From an uncultured Fluviicola sp. (GTDB taxonomy: Bacteria > Bacteroidota > Bacteroidia > Flavobacteriales > Crocinitomicaceae), in the NCBI RefSeq assembly GCF_946478805.1, contig NZ_CAMLDC010000008.1:123510-187509 (forward strand): 64,000 bases of DNA, written 5' to 3'. The position numbers were made by a program, and so were the translations under genes. Within the stretch, counting starts at the first letter, position 1; every line of letters begins with the position of its first letter. Below are positions 7,795 through 17,467 of the stretch, piece after piece. The notes beneath the pieces were generated by a model that did not search any database, was not told where the DNA came from, and worked only from the letters and a program-made list of their open reading frames with translations.

Positions 7795-10260
7795 TTACTT
7801 CACCAAAATTCTGATAGTCTCACTTTCTTTCGAAGTGCTGATCCGAAGTACATAAACTCCCGATTTCTGACCTGTTTCAAAAAATGTCATTTCTTCGTTG
7901 GTTTCTTTGACCTGAAGGATTTTCCCTTGTAAATCGCAAAGTTCCAATTTGCTTATCCCACTCAACCCGATCACTTGAAAATTGCCATTATTCGGGTTTG
8001 GAATTACCTGAACGGATTCAATTCCATGATTTACTGAAAGGATAGGTGAAAAACGGATTGCTCCATTCAAATCCACCATTTTCAACCGATAATAGGAAAT
8101 GCCGATGAATGGTTCTGCATCGGTAAACTGGTAGAATTGAACCTGGTTACTGGTCCCTTTTGCGGAGATTGTTCCGATGGATGTGAAATCCATCCCTTTT
8201 TCTGAACGCTGTACTTCAAAATAGTCACTGTTTTCCTCACTTTCAGTTTCCCAAAGCAGAAGAGAAGTCCTGGTTGATTTTTCGATTCTGAAATTCTTCA
8301 ATCCAATAGGTAAAGCGGTCAGGCAATTGTCAATTTCCAATTGGGAAACCGTTACACAGATAGTTCTTCCGCAATCCAGACATTGAGCAGGACTTGTAGG
8401 TGTATGACCGGTTAGATAATATTCTCCTTCAACAGTAATGGGGTTGGATCCGGTGGAGCCACCGGCAATAGTTTCGGAGAATCCTCCCGGTCCTGTGATA
8501 CTGATTGTTGATGATCCTGTCAAACTGCTGGAAGAGCAGTAATTCACATCCGCAGTGAAGACCAAATCACTTCCGTTGCAAACCGTGTAATTGGTAACAG
8601 CCGGCAATGCGGTAGGAACCGCAATCGGGGCGAAGGTCGGTCCACTGAAATAATTGCTGCAACTTGTTGCACCATAATAAGACCAGGATTGTCCCAGGCT
8701 GTTGGTAGCTAATCCGTAAAAACCACGACTGAATTGAGAAGGTAATGAGTTCGAAAGGAACAGGTAGCCATTACATCCCGGGTTCAGGTCCATAGTTCCG
8801 CCACAATCCACGTACCGCGAACCGGAATACCTCCAACCAATTGCAGCAGTTTTTCCCGCAGTTGTTACTTTGGATAACGAAAATGATTGAGGAGTGGTGC
8901 CTTTATAATAATTGACATTAATTCCTCCGGAACTTACTTCCCAATCTGTTACGCATTCGTAAACAGCGGCGTAGGCATTGTTGTTAGCCTGCCAATCAAG
9001 GCATTGTTGATCTCCACCTTCAGCATTGCATAAATCATAATTCGTGGTAAAAGTGCTTCCCGATAAATTCTGGTTTCCGAATGTGCTGTTTTGAGAGTTG
9101 AAAATCTCTACTCCTCTTTCAGATTGGTTGACAGAACGTTTGACTGTCGAAAAAACGGTTGTCTGTGTTGTTGCACTGCTGGAACCCACTCCATCATCGT
9201 TGTCATCTGAGCCGTAACCGCACATGTTTGAAAATGAGATTCCGCATGGAATCAGTTCATTTCCGGAAGTGATAACCGGATAATCAATCGCCAGGTAACG
9301 CCCTGGATTGGTTGTTGTAACTCCGGAAGTGCAACTTGCAGTTTGAGAATATCGAATTCTGAATTTAAAGTTTGCAGTGAAATAAGCACTATTGACCATT
9401 ATTCCTGATGCGGCAGTTGTTCCCGTTGCGGCAGTATAGAAATTACCGGGTGAGGAAGTTGATTTGTAAACCGTCAAACAAACCCGAGACCAGGCACTTT
9501 CTGTAAGCCATTTGGTATTGGTAGAATTGTTGTTGCACATGTCTGTGTTCGTCGAACTGATATCCATTTGAAGAACCTGTGTCCAGCTGGTTCCTCCATT
9601 CGATGAGAAATCCAAAAATGCGGCATTGCCTACGCAAGATCCCCACGAATTGGATTGTCCGCATGAGGTTTCAGAAGGGAAAAGCCAAAACTGAACTTTA
9701 AATCCTTCCACCGTAGACATATTGAAAGTAGGTGAAACCAATGTTGGGTTACTTTGCCCGCGAAGAACAGCGTAACTCAGATTTTGGCTGATATTTGTTC
9801 TTCCGTCGAAGTTTGCTCCGAGTTTTCCATTTGAACCTCCTGAACCTACCGCAGATGAATTAGCCAGATTCCCGATACAAAATCCATTGGTTGCTGTACA
9901 ACTTCCTGAACAATTGGGTTGAATCAAGCCTGCTTTTGCGCCATATGCATCCGCTGCGGGCACTGCACCGGCAGTAGTTGAGCTAGGCGCACCTGCAAAA
10001 GCCCAGCCGGTTGGTAAACCGGTCGCCAACCAGGTTGTTGTTCCGATAAAATCAAAAGCCTGACGGGTTCCGGTTGCAGATTCTGCTGATCCGGGCTGTG
10101 TACAAGGACTAGCGCAAGTTGCAGTATGCGGAACATCTGAAGGGCAATTGATGCTTGTTTCTCCGGCATCAACAACACCGTTTCCACAGGTAGGACATTG
10201 AGCCATTAAAAAACAGGGAACGAAAAGAATAGGTAGGAGTAGCGCAAGAGTAGTTTTCAT
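7795..10260 (-). CDS. Large secreted protein with T9SS type A C-terminal sorting domain
   Basis: 821 residues. A signal peptide (1-20, ends LMAQ) is followed by a Cys-rich stretch, CPTCGNGVVDAGETSINC, like the calcium-binding CGNG...GE motifs of secreted Bacteroidetes proteins. The middle is Ser/Thr/Gly/Asn-rich with many paired cysteines and no enzyme motif I recognise. About residues 655-740 contain the YFEVQRSEKGMDFTSIG module that often precedes sorting signals. Residues about 750-821 carry the type A sorting domain: PNPNNGNFQV, LCDLQGKIL, SGVYVLRIS. It is expected to pass the Sec system, then the T9SS, and end at the cell surface or outside. It is divergent from another T9SS protein at 10451. 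Confidence 0.85.
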   Translation of the reverse strand: MKTTLALLLPILFVPCFLMAQCPTCGNGVVDAGETSINCPSDVPHTATCASPCTQPGSAESATGTRQAFDFIGTTTWLATGLPTGWAFAGAPSSTTAGAVPAADAYGAKAGLIQPNCSGSCTATNGFCIGNLANSSAVGSGGSNGKLGANFDGRTNISQNLSYAVLRGQSNPTLVSPTFNMSTVEGFKVQFWLFPSETSCGQSNSWGSCVGNAAFLDFSSNGGTSWTQVLQMDISSTNTDMCNNNSTNTKWLTESAWSRVCLTVYKSTSSPGNFYTAATGTTAASGIMVNSAYFTANFKFRIRYSQTASCTSGVTTTNPGRYLAIDYPVITSGNELIPCGISFSNMCGYGSDDNDDGVGSSSATTQTTVFSTVKRSVNQSERGVEIFNSQNSTFGNQNLSGSTFTTNYDLCNAEGGDQQCLDWQANNNAYAAVYECVTDWEVSSGGINVNYYKGTTPQSFSLSKVTTAGKTAAIGWRYSGSRYVDCGGTMDLNPGCNGYLFLSNSLPSQFSRGFYGLATNSLGQSWSYYGATSCSNYFSGPTFAPIAVPTALPAVTNYTVCNGSDLVFTADVNYCSSSSLTGSSTISITGPGGFSETIAGGSTGSNPITVEGEYYLTGHTPTSPAQCLDCGRTICVTVSQLEIDNCLTALPIGLKNFRIEKSTRTSLLLWETESEENSDYFEVQRSEKGMDFTSIGTISAKGTSNQVQFYQFTDAEPFIGISYYRLKMVDLNGAIRFSPILSVNHGIESVQVIPNPNNGNFQVIGLSGISKLELCDLQGKILQVKETNEEMTFFETGQKSGVYVLRISTSKESETIRILVK

Positions 10261-10292
10261 AGAAAATTGTAGTGTGCCTCTAAAATACGGAA

Positions 10293-10309
10293 TTTACCAA
10301 TCGGTAATT
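10293..10309. promoter_or_regulatory. Short palindrome in the divergent T9SS intergenic region
   Basis: ttacc-aatc-ggtaa forms a 5-bp inverted repeat about 35 bp upstream of the type A gene, next to a near-consensus -7 box on the minus strand (TATTTTAG, about 10280-10287). It could be an operator for either divergent gene; nothing more can be shown. Confidence 0.25.
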
Positions 10310-10450
10310 GCTTTTAACATTGTAAATAACTGAGATAAAATGGTTAAAGAGACAGATCAGAAGGTTTAAGCCCAAAATGAACAGGTATTTTTGATTCCCA
10401 TAAACTTTTTTTAATAAATCAACGTTAAGGCTTTAAGCACGCTGATTTTT

Positions 10451-12964
10451 ATGAAATATTGGTTCTTATCCCTAATACTGAGTTGTTTACTCAATAACTT
10501 ATATGCACAAATATCAGGAGTGATCAATCAATATACTCCTGTAATAGATATTTCCTGCAGTTATGTTAATGTGACGGATGTTTCCTTTCTTTCGGTTGGA
10601 GATCGTGTATTGATCATTCAAATGAAAGGAAGTGATATCAATACCTCAAATACTGCTTCTTTTGGGTCGGTTATAGACTATTACAATTGCGGACGATACG
10701 AATTTGCAACGGTTTCCTCTATTTTCGGGAATGCAGTTTCGTTTCAGTACCAACTGCTTCATATGTACGAAGTAACCGGTTCCGTACAACTTATCCGTGT
10801 TCCTCAATATACGAACATTACGGTTACAGGCACCTTGACCGCGCAGAATTGGAATGGGATTACCGGAGGTGTTCTGGCGATGGAAGTTTCCGGAACATTG
10901 ACTTTAAATGAATCCATTTCTCTCAATGGGAAAGGTTTCACCGGTTCATTTTCATCCACAAATCCTGACGGCGGCTGCGGTAATTATGCGAATTACTTTT
11001 ACCCGGTAGCATCTGGTTATGGGGCACTAAAGGGGGAAGGGATCGCAGAAGTTGCTAATAATATGAATGGTGGCCGGGGAGCGCTGGCAAATGGCGGTGG
11101 CGGCGGAAATAAGCAGAATACCGGCGGGGGTGGAGGCGCCAATGGAAGCAGAGGCGGAAGAGGCGGTGACCAGGCTGGTTTTTGTGGACAACAACCAATT
11201 GGTGGAGAAGGTGGAGTAGCAATGGATTATAGTAACGGAAGACTCTTTATGGGAGGCGGGGGCGGATCTCCGGATTTTAATGATTGGGTGGGAAGTCCCG
11301 GCGGAAATGGAGGAGGTATTGTTATTATCCGTGCAGCGACGATCCAGTCCAACAATATGTTTATCGAATCTTGCGGCGCAAACGTGGTTGCAAACCCCAA
11401 TAGTATCGGAGATGGAGCTGGCGGAGGCGGGGCAGGTGGTACCATTGCTTTAGATGTCAATTCGTTTAGCGGTCAGTTGATTTTGCGGGTTGATGGAGGT
11501 GACGGCGGAAATATACAAACTACTTATCCTTCATGTTTCGGCCCCGGCGGCGGCGGCGGAACAGGAGCGATCCAGTTTTCGGGAAGTGTATTACCTGTAA
11601 ATGTGACGACTTCCTTTGTACAGGGAGATGCCGGAATAAACCTATCGGGTACTTCTAATTGTGCCCAGCAATCCTATGGTGCAGCTCCAGGCCAGTGGGG
11701 ACCGATCAATTTACTCAATATGGGTTTTCCCGAAAGCACTTCGCCTTTCAGCTCCATCAATATTGGCCCGGATATCGAGGTGTGTGAGCAAAGTGTGACA
11801 ATTACCACCAATATTATTGCTGCTTCTTATTTATGGTCTACCGGTGAAACAACACCTTATATTACCGTTACAACTTCAGGTGATTATTGGCTTTCAGTAG
11901 TTTACGGATCAATAAGTTGTTCGGCCAGAGATACTATTTCCGTTAATCTGAATAGCTTGAGTGTAGATGCGGGACCTGACCAATCAATCTGTATAGGAGA
12001 AGATGTTACATTACATGCTTCTTCAATAAATAATAGTACCAGTTTGAGTTGGGATAACGGGGTTGTCAATAATCAGCCTTTTTCACCCCAAACGACCACC
12101 GTTTATAACGTTTCGGCAACAAGTTCCAATGGGGTGTGTACAGCTAAAGACAGTGTTCTGGTTACCGTAAACCCTTCTCCAATCATTTCAGTCAATCCTT
12201 CCATAACTTCAGGTTGTGCTCCTTTGAAGGTTTTTTTGAGTAATACGACTACTGATTGTAATACTTGTACCTGGACTTTTTCAGATGGAAGCACGATTTC
12301 CGGTTGTGGAGATCAATCTATTGTGTTTGAAACTCCAGGTTGTTACGACCTGACAATTGATGTGAATTCGGGTGCAGGATGTACTGCATCAGCTGATTTT
12401 GATTCCATTATTTGCGTTTCAGCTTCCCCATTAGCTTCATTTTCACCTGTACCAAATATTTTAGATACTGAAAACGCAACTACCACTATGGTGAACAATT
12501 CCGTTGGAGGGAACTACTATGAATGGAACTTTGGTGATAATACCGTGCTTTCTACTCTTTTCGAACCGGCACATAGTTACTCTCCCAATTCCTTCGGCTC
12601 TTATAGGATTGCTCTTACAGTTACCAATGAAGAAGGTTGCAGCGACATTGTTTATGGAATGGTTTATATGGAAGGAGGAATCGTTTACTATGTTCCCAAT
12701 TCATTTACACCTGACGGAAATGAATTCAATCAGGTTTTTCGACCTGTATTTACACCAGGTTTTGATCCGACTGATTTTAATTTTAAAGTATTCAATCGCT
12801 GGGGAGAAGTTGTTTTTGAATCAAATGACATTGCGGTTGGTTGGGATGGTACTTATCACAATGAATTAACACCTGAAGGAGTTTATACCTGGAGAATTGA
12901 GTTTGGATCTGCCTGGAATAGCGAACGACAGATCATTCACGGCCATTTGAATTTGCTGAAGTAA
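10451..12964 (+). CDS. Glycine-rich surface protein with PKD-like region and CHU_C (T9SS type B) C-terminal domain
   Basis: 837 residues. A signal peptide (1-19, LLNNLYAQ) leads into a beta-rich domain. Residues about 195-365 are strongly glycine-rich (ANGGGGGNKQNTGGGGGANG and similar blocks). Ig/PKD-like modules follow (ATSYLWSTGETTPYITV-like blocks, then CTWTFSDGST and YYEWNFGDNT). The last 90 residues are the gliding-motility-associated CHU_C domain: YVPNSFTPDGNEFNQVF, FKVFNRWGEVVFES, GWDGTYH and PEGVYTWRIEF. CHU_C acts as a type B sorting signal for the T9SS. An adhesin or extracellular matrix role is likely. It ends at a bidirectional terminator shared with the convergent TlpA-like gene. 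Confidence 0.85.
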   Translation: MKYWFLSLILSCLLNNLYAQISGVINQYTPVIDISCSYVNVTDVSFLSVGDRVLIIQMKGSDINTSNTASFGSVIDYYNCGRYEFATVSSIFGNAVSFQYQLLHMYEVTGSVQLIRVPQYTNITVTGTLTAQNWNGITGGVLAMEVSGTLTLNESISLNGKGFTGSFSSTNPDGGCGNYANYFYPVASGYGALKGEGIAEVANNMNGGRGALANGGGGGNKQNTGGGGGANGSRGGRGGDQAGFCGQQPIGGEGGVAMDYSNGRLFMGGGGGSPDFNDWVGSPGGNGGGIVIIRAATIQSNNMFIESCGANVVANPNSIGDGAGGGGAGGTIALDVNSFSGQLILRVDGGDGGNIQTTYPSCFGPGGGGGTGAIQFSGSVLPVNVTTSFVQGDAGINLSGTSNCAQQSYGAAPGQWGPINLLNMGFPESTSPFSSINIGPDIEVCEQSVTITTNIIAASYLWSTGETTPYITVTTSGDYWLSVVYGSISCSARDTISVNLNSLSVDAGPDQSICIGEDVTLHASSINNSTSLSWDNGVVNNQPFSPQTTTVYNVSATSSNGVCTAKDSVLVTVNPSPIISVNPSITSGCAPLKVFLSNTTTDCNTCTWTFSDGSTISGCGDQSIVFETPGCYDLTIDVNSGAGCTASADFDSIICVSASPLASFSPVPNILDTENATTTMVNNSVGGNYYEWNFGDNTVLSTLFEPAHSYSPNSFGSYRIALTVTNEEGCSDIVYGMVYMEGGIVYYVPNSFTPDGNEFNQVFRPVFTPGFDPTDFNFKVFNRWGEVVFESNDIAVGWDGTYHNELTPEGVYTWRIEFGSAWNSERQIIHGHLNLLK

Positions 12965-13035
12965 ATACCGCGACATTTCAGTCAGGATATATCGGTACTA
13001 ATGTGTGGAAAACTCGATTTACCCTATTATCAAAA

Positions 13036-13068
13036 CAAAAAAGACCGGTATTTCTACCAGTCTTTCTC
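13036..13068. terminator. Bidirectional rho-independent terminator
   Basis: AAAGAC-c-GGTA, loop TTTC, TACC-a-GTCTTT (13040-13065), with A-rich sequence on the left and TCTTT on the right. It lies between convergent genes and can serve both strands. Confidence 0.65.
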
Positions 13069-13073
13069 CATTA

Positions 13074-14597
13074 TCAATGAGCTTCTTCTTCCGGATCCGG
13101 AGGGAATAATTTTTCTGAATCTTTAATATTCTGCATACGGTCAATGAAATCTTCCAATTGGGAAATTGTCAGTTGTTTCGCGATAATCTTTTTGTCTTTA
13201 TCCAGGACAAAGATTCGAGGAGTTGCATAAATATCATAGGTATCGTGGTAGTTCAATGATTCCAGGGTCGTATATTTCGGAATGAAAGCCCGTGGATCTG
13301 CAGTTGCATCTTCAAACAGTTTTTTCGTTAAACCGACGTTGATAAATTCCAATTTATTGTCGCGGATGAACTTCTTCCATTTTTCAAAGTCTTCATTTGT
13401 TGCTTTACCAACGGCGAAGATCTCTACGTTACGTGCTTTAAATTTCTTTTCGTACAATGTCTGTAACTTCGGAGTTGTTTTCTTACAATGTCCGCATTCC
13501 GGATCCCAGAAATAAAGAATGGTGTATTCGCTTTTCAAGCTATAGAAATCTCTCCAATTGACATCCGTTGTGTCACGCAGAATAATGTTTGGAGGACGAA
13601 CACCTTGAACCAGGTTCATCTTTACTTTATTGTCATCACACAATTCTTTCAATTTCTCCTTATCCTTCATCCAATAAGCCAGTGAATTTCCAGAGGCATC
13701 ATTCTGGCAGTAATAACGATTCACCATGAAAACGTACACTTTATCCATTCCCATGATGTTTGACTTGGCAAACGTATTGGTAATGTAGTCTACTGCGTAT
13801 TTGAACATTTCGGATTTTTTATCGAACTGGTCGCAGAAAGGAAAAGCAAAGGATAAAACCGTATCGGGATGTTGAACCAACATGTTCTTTCCGAAGAAGT
13901 ATTCCATTTTGGAACCGAAAACAGACGTGTTTACCAAACGGTCATCTTTCAAGTCGATGTTGTCCCAATAATGAGCACGATAATATTGGTATCTGAAATT
14001 CTCATTGATCACTTTCCCGTTTGCGTCTTTTGGAGCTTCCGGAACCACCACGTCCATGGACATCTTGATGACCTTAGCAACTAATTTGTTTGGATTGTTT
14101 TTCTGCAGATCAGTTTGGTAGGTAGCAACTAATTTGGAAACAGAATCCATTTTCTCACCTAGACGTTTGTATTCGGCGTCTCCTTCCTTATATTTTTTAC
14201 GTTCTTCAGAAAATGCCGTAGCCACTTTTCGTTGTTCCTGTAAGTAATTGATATAAGCAATAAAAACTTTGTTCTCTTCGGATTTTTTCACCTTCATGTT
14301 TCCAACAAAATCAGGACCTTTTGTTTCGATACTGATTTCTTCGTTGTTGTAAATCACATCGAAGAATTTTTGACCTGGCATCAAAAGTGCCACAATTCCG
14401 GGCTTTAAATCTTTTTTTGCTGTGAATTCAACGACTCCACCTTTCATTTCTGCTGTATCTGCATAGAAGAGCTTGGAACCGTAGTATTTTGTAAGGAATA
14501 CCGTTGTGTCTTTTGCACCCTCCACTTTGAAGCGCAGTTTCTGACTAAATCCAACATTTGAAGCAAGTAGTAGGGTAATTACAAGAAGTTGTTTCAT
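13074..14597 (-). CDS. Secreted TlpA/thioredoxin-like protein with DUF5106-type region
   Basis: About 507 residues from the ATG at 14597, where a signal peptide begins (MKQLLVITLLLASNVGFSQ). An in-frame ATG at 14621 adds MIINKNSN and cannot be excluded, because the -7 box lies only 7 nt upstream of it. The N-terminal part resembles the DUF4369 domain of Bacteroidetes TlpA-like proteins (KDTTVFLTKYYGSKLFYADT). The C-terminal third is a thioredoxin fold with the redox motif FWDPECGHCKKTTP (CxxC). It probably acts in the periplasm as a disulfide or thiol reductase or a redox-linked lipid-anchored protein; the substrate is unknown. Confidence 0.8.
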   Translation of the reverse strand: MKQLLVITLLLASNVGFSQKLRFKVEGAKDTTVFLTKYYGSKLFYADTAEMKGGVVEFTAKKDLKPGIVALLMPGQKFFDVIYNNEEISIETKGPDFVGNMKVKKSEENKVFIAYINYLQEQRKVATAFSEERKKYKEGDAEYKRLGEKMDSVSKLVATYQTDLQKNNPNKLVAKVIKMSMDVVVPEAPKDANGKVINENFRYQYYRAHYWDNIDLKDDRLVNTSVFGSKMEYFFGKNMLVQHPDTVLSFAFPFCDQFDKKSEMFKYAVDYITNTFAKSNIMGMDKVYVFMVNRYYCQNDASGNSLAYWMKDKEKLKELCDDNKVKMNLVQGVRPPNIILRDTTDVNWRDFYSLKSEYTILYFWDPECGHCKKTTPKLQTLYEKKFKARNVEIFAVGKATNEDFEKWKKFIRDNKLEFINVGLTKKLFEDATADPRAFIPKYTTLESLNYHDTYDIYATPRIFVLDKDKKIIAKQLTISQLEDFIDRMQNIKDSEKLFPPDPEEEAH

Positions 14598-14628
14598 GTT
14601 TGAGTTTTTATTTATTATCATGACGTAG

Positions 14629-14636
14629 CAAATTTA
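14629..14636 (-). promoter_or_regulatory. -7 promoter box TAAATTTG for the TlpA-like gene
   Basis: Exact TAnnTTTG match on the minus strand, 7 nt before the ATG at 14621 and 31 nt before the preferred ATG at 14597. Confidence 0.55.
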
Positions 14637-14661
14637 ATAAAGTCATTGGTTTAACAGAAAA

Positions 14662-15843
14662 TTAACCATTGTTCTGTTCGTAAATTCCTTTGCGGGCACT
14701 CAGGTAGGAAGCCAATGCGAATAAGGAATAAGCCATTACCAGAGCAAGGATGCTGAGTAAGCTCAAACCTGTGTCGATATACAATCCACCTGATTCAAAT
14801 ACCGAGTCTAAAATTAGCTTAAATCCGATAAAAGCAGCTAAACTGAGGATGCCAATTATTCCAAAAACTTTGGAGAAATAGACGAAGAAATTCTTTACCA
14901 GGGTGTTAGGGTGATGACCTAAGCGCATCAAAGTACGAACCTCATACAAGTTTTTGCTAAGGAGTAATTGCAAATATTGAATCAAAACCAATCCTGAGAG
15001 GAAAACCGCGATGATGGAAATCCCCAGTACGACCAGGATCAATGTTCCGACCATACTTTTTAAGCGGCCAACGATGACTTGCGCATTTTTGGATTCCAGG
15101 TGTTTCTCCTTCAGCATTTGTTCCACCAACCCGAACTCATTTTCCTTCCCGGAAATCATGATTTGGGTTATCTTTTGTTCCGCATCCGGTGCAAAGCGAT
15201 TATTTGCCCAATTCATGAAACTTTGCGGCACCAATACGGACGGAACTTCATTGGTAAACCCGATAATCCGACATGAAATGTATTCCTTCATCGTATCGTT
15301 CATCAAAGCGAACTTGAACTTGATATCCATCGCCAGGTCATCGCTTACCTGCGGAATTCCCGCAGAACTCATATAGGTGTTCAGCATCACCAGGAAATCG
15401 CGGGGCATAATCATAGGAACGATCGTGTCTCCTTCTTTCCAATGCCATTTGTTTGATTTGACATCCAGGAAATCGGGATCGACTGTTTGGATAAAAATAT
15501 TTCCTCTGAATCGTGGTACGGACGGGTCGGCTGTTTCGATGGAAACGGTGAAATTATTGGATTCGACAGGTTTTACATCCAAAATGAAGGATTCCTTTTT
15601 CATCTGTTCGATTTCATTTAAGGAAAAATCTGTTTTAGCCATGTTCAATGTATTGAAATTGGAAACCTTTTTTTGGACAATAATCGTGTTCGGTCCCAAG
15701 ATTTCAGCACCTTTTCCAAAATCGTTGACTTTAATCAGGTAGTGAATGGAAGTGATCAGGAAAGTCATTCCTAAGAAAGCTCCGACAACGGCAATGACCA
15801 ACTGTCGTTTATCCTGGTATTGGAAGAGTAATTTGCGTAACAT
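14662..15843 (-). CDS. FtsX-type ABC transporter permease
   Basis: 393 residues with the FtsX/MacB permease plan: one membrane segment near residues 15-36, a large extracytoplasmic domain (about 40-270), then three membrane segments in the C-terminal 125 residues (about 273-296, 325-347 and 360-385). LolC/LolE and MacB share this plan and act in lipoprotein release or mechanotransmission rather than classical import. It follows the ATPase gene after 3 bp, so the two products should form one complex. The cargo or function cannot be told from sequence. Confidence 0.78.
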   Translation of the reverse strand: MLRKLLFQYQDKRQLVIAVVGAFLGMTFLITSIHYLIKVNDFGKGAEILGPNTIIVQKKVSNFNTLNMAKTDFSLNEIEQMKKESFILDVKPVESNNFTVSIETADPSVPRFRGNIFIQTVDPDFLDVKSNKWHWKEGDTIVPMIMPRDFLVMLNTYMSSAGIPQVSDDLAMDIKFKFALMNDTMKEYISCRIIGFTNEVPSVLVPQSFMNWANNRFAPDAEQKITQIMISGKENEFGLVEQMLKEKHLESKNAQVIVGRLKSMVGTLILVVLGISIIAVFLSGLVLIQYLQLLLSKNLYEVRTLMRLGHHPNTLVKNFFVYFSKVFGIIGILSLAAFIGFKLILDSVFESGGLYIDTGLSLLSILALVMAYSLFALASYLSARKGIYEQNNG

Positions 15844-15846
15844 GGC

Positions 15847-16488
15847 TCAGAGCTTTAATTCGTAATCGTAAGAGAAGCGATTGTCATCATCCAAAGAGGT
15901 GAGCACAAATCCGGCTTTTTGACTGTTGCATTCTTCATCAATCATGGAAAGACAGCGAAGACTATTGCGTTCATCCAAATGGGAAAAAGGTTCGTCCAGT
16001 ATCAACCAGTTGAAAGGCTGACAGAGCGAACGGACAATTGCGACCCGTTGTTGTTGTCCCATGGATAATAGACCACACGGATCATTCCATTTGTGATCGA
16101 TTTCCAATTCCGTGAGTAAAGACTTGATTTCCTGTTCTGATTTAAAGTCTGTCAACTGATTCTTGAGTTGCAGGTTCTCTGCAACAGTCAGTTTATGGAA
16201 TAGTTGAAGATCTTGAAAAACCGTAGAGATTTTCCGCTGGCGGATTTCTACCCATTCGTCTACTGAAAAGTTAAGGATGTCGCGCCCATCATAGAGAATA
16301 GTCCCGTCGTAATCTTTTCGGATTCCAAAGACAGTCATTGAAAAGGTGGACTTTCCTTTTCCCGAAGATGCATTCAGAAGAATCTTTTTGCCGGTTTCAA
16401 GTTTTGCAACATTTCCCCAAATACTGTCCGGTCCATGAGAAATGGAAGCGAGCGGGGAGGGCATAACCTGATTAAATTGAATGTTCAT
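15847..16488 (-). CDS. ABC transporter ATP-binding protein, partner of the FtsX-type permease
   Basis: 213 residues, a single ABC ATPase domain. Seen are a Walker A in which the first Gly is Ala (ASSGKGKST), a Q-loop (TVFQDLQLF), the signature LSMGQQQR, Walker B and D-loop (WLILDEPFSHLD). The segment after the D-loop, GFVLTSLDDDNRF, lacks the switch histidine normally seen as THD. The N-terminus is also poor in the usual aromatic A-loop. ATP binding is likely; reduced hydrolysis is possible. It is encoded directly upstream of the permease. Confidence 0.8.
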   Translation of the reverse strand: MNIQFNQVMPSPLASISHGPDSIWGNVAKLETGKKILLNASSGKGKSTFSMTVFGIRKDYDGTILYDGRDILNFSVDEWVEIRQRKISTVFQDLQLFHKLTVAENLQLKNQLTDFKSEQEIKSLLTELEIDHKWNDPCGLLSMGQQQRVAIVRSLCQPFNWLILDEPFSHLDERNSLRCLSMIDEECNSQKAGFVLTSLDDDNRFSYDYELKL

Positions 16489-16518
16489 CTTAGTAATTTT
16501 TCAATTCATTTTCAAATA

Positions 16519-17439
16519 TCATTCCAAGTTTACAAGATCTTGTTTTTGAATGATTTGCAAGATCTCATTACAGAGTTCACTTGTTGGTTTTGCATCCAGC
16601 CAAATGGCGTCCGGATGTTTCTTGAACCAAGTCAATTGCCTTTTGGCATAATTCCGTGTATGCTGTTTGATTTTTTCAATACAAGTGGGTAAATCCATTG
16701 TTCCATCCAGGTAATCGAAAACTTCCTTGTAACCGACTGTTTGCAGTGCTGTAAGATTTCGGTATTCCGAAACGCGTTGAACTTCCTCTATCAATCCGGC
16801 TTCCACCATTAGGTCAACACGCTGGTTGATCCGCTCATATAAAACTTCCCTTGGGTGATTAATTACAAACCGAATCACTTCGAAAGGCCTTTTCGGAAGT
16901 TTATTTTTTCTCCAGTCTGTAAACGGGATGTTTGTCAGGCGAATCACTTCCAAAGCTCTCAATATCCGCATGGGATTTTGCTTATCCACTTGCAGATAGA
17001 ATTCAGGATCGGTTTCTTTCAATTCCTGTAACAAAGGTTCCAGGCCATTTTCTTCCAATTCTTTCCTCAAGTTGTCTTGAATGACTGTATCTGTCGGAAT
17101 CCGATCCAAACCGATGCATAAGGCGTCAATAAACATGCCTGAACCGCCGACCAAAATCAGGTTTTGATGAGAAGCCAATTCACCTTCAATCAAACCCATT
17201 GCTTCCGATTCAAATTGAGCAGCACTTACCGGTGAAGAAACGGGATGTGAATCAATGAAATAATGTGGAACACCTTCCAATTCTTCGATATGAGGCTTTG
17301 CAGTCCCTATGGACAGCTCCTGATAGAATTGCCTGGAGTCGGCTGAAAGCACAACGGTATTCAGTGCTTTTGCCAAAGCAACTGACAGGGCAGTTTTTCC
17401 ACTGGCCGTTGGTCCCTCAATGACAATCAATTGTTGCAT
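16519..17439 (-). CDS. miaA: tRNA dimethylallyltransferase MiaA
   Basis: 306 residues, full length. MiaA transfers a dimethylallyl group to N6 of A37 in tRNAs that read codons starting with U. The P-loop GPTASGKTAL is at 9-18, followed by the family motifs SADSRQFYQELSIGTAKP and PHYFIDSHPVSSPVSAAQFE, then GGSGMFIDAL and the late TVGYKEVFDYLDG. A TATCTTTA box ends 4 nt before the ATG (17444-17451), so the message may lack a leader. It lies upstream of the ABC pair with 30 bp between, so it may share a transcript with it. Confidence 0.95.
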   Translation of the reverse strand: MQQLIVIEGPTASGKTALSVALAKALNTVVLSADSRQFYQELSIGTAKPHIEELEGVPHYFIDSHPVSSPVSAAQFESEAMGLIEGELASHQNLILVGGSGMFIDALCIGLDRIPTDTVIQDNLRKELEENGLEPLLQELKETDPEFYLQVDKQNPMRILRALEVIRLTNIPFTDWRKNKLPKRPFEVIRFVINHPREVLYERINQRVDLMVEAGLIEEVQRVSEYRNLTALQTVGYKEVFDYLDGTMDLPTCIEKIKQHTRNYAKRQLTWFKKHPDAIWLDAKPTSELCNEILQIIQKQDLVNLE

Positions 17440-17443
17440 TGGA

Positions 17444-17451
17444 TAAAGATA
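17444..17451 (-). promoter_or_regulatory. -7-like box TATCTTTA of miaA
   Basis: One mismatch from TAnnTTTG, ending 4 nt before the miaA ATG on the minus strand, the same spacing as the other leaderless candidates in this window. Confidence 0.4.
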
Positions 17452-17467
17452 GTGTTTGTAGCTGAAA

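Noticed and set aside
15011..15376. 121-codon plus-strand frame in the permease gene
   Set aside because: Antisense shadow of the FtsX-type permease gene with no motif.
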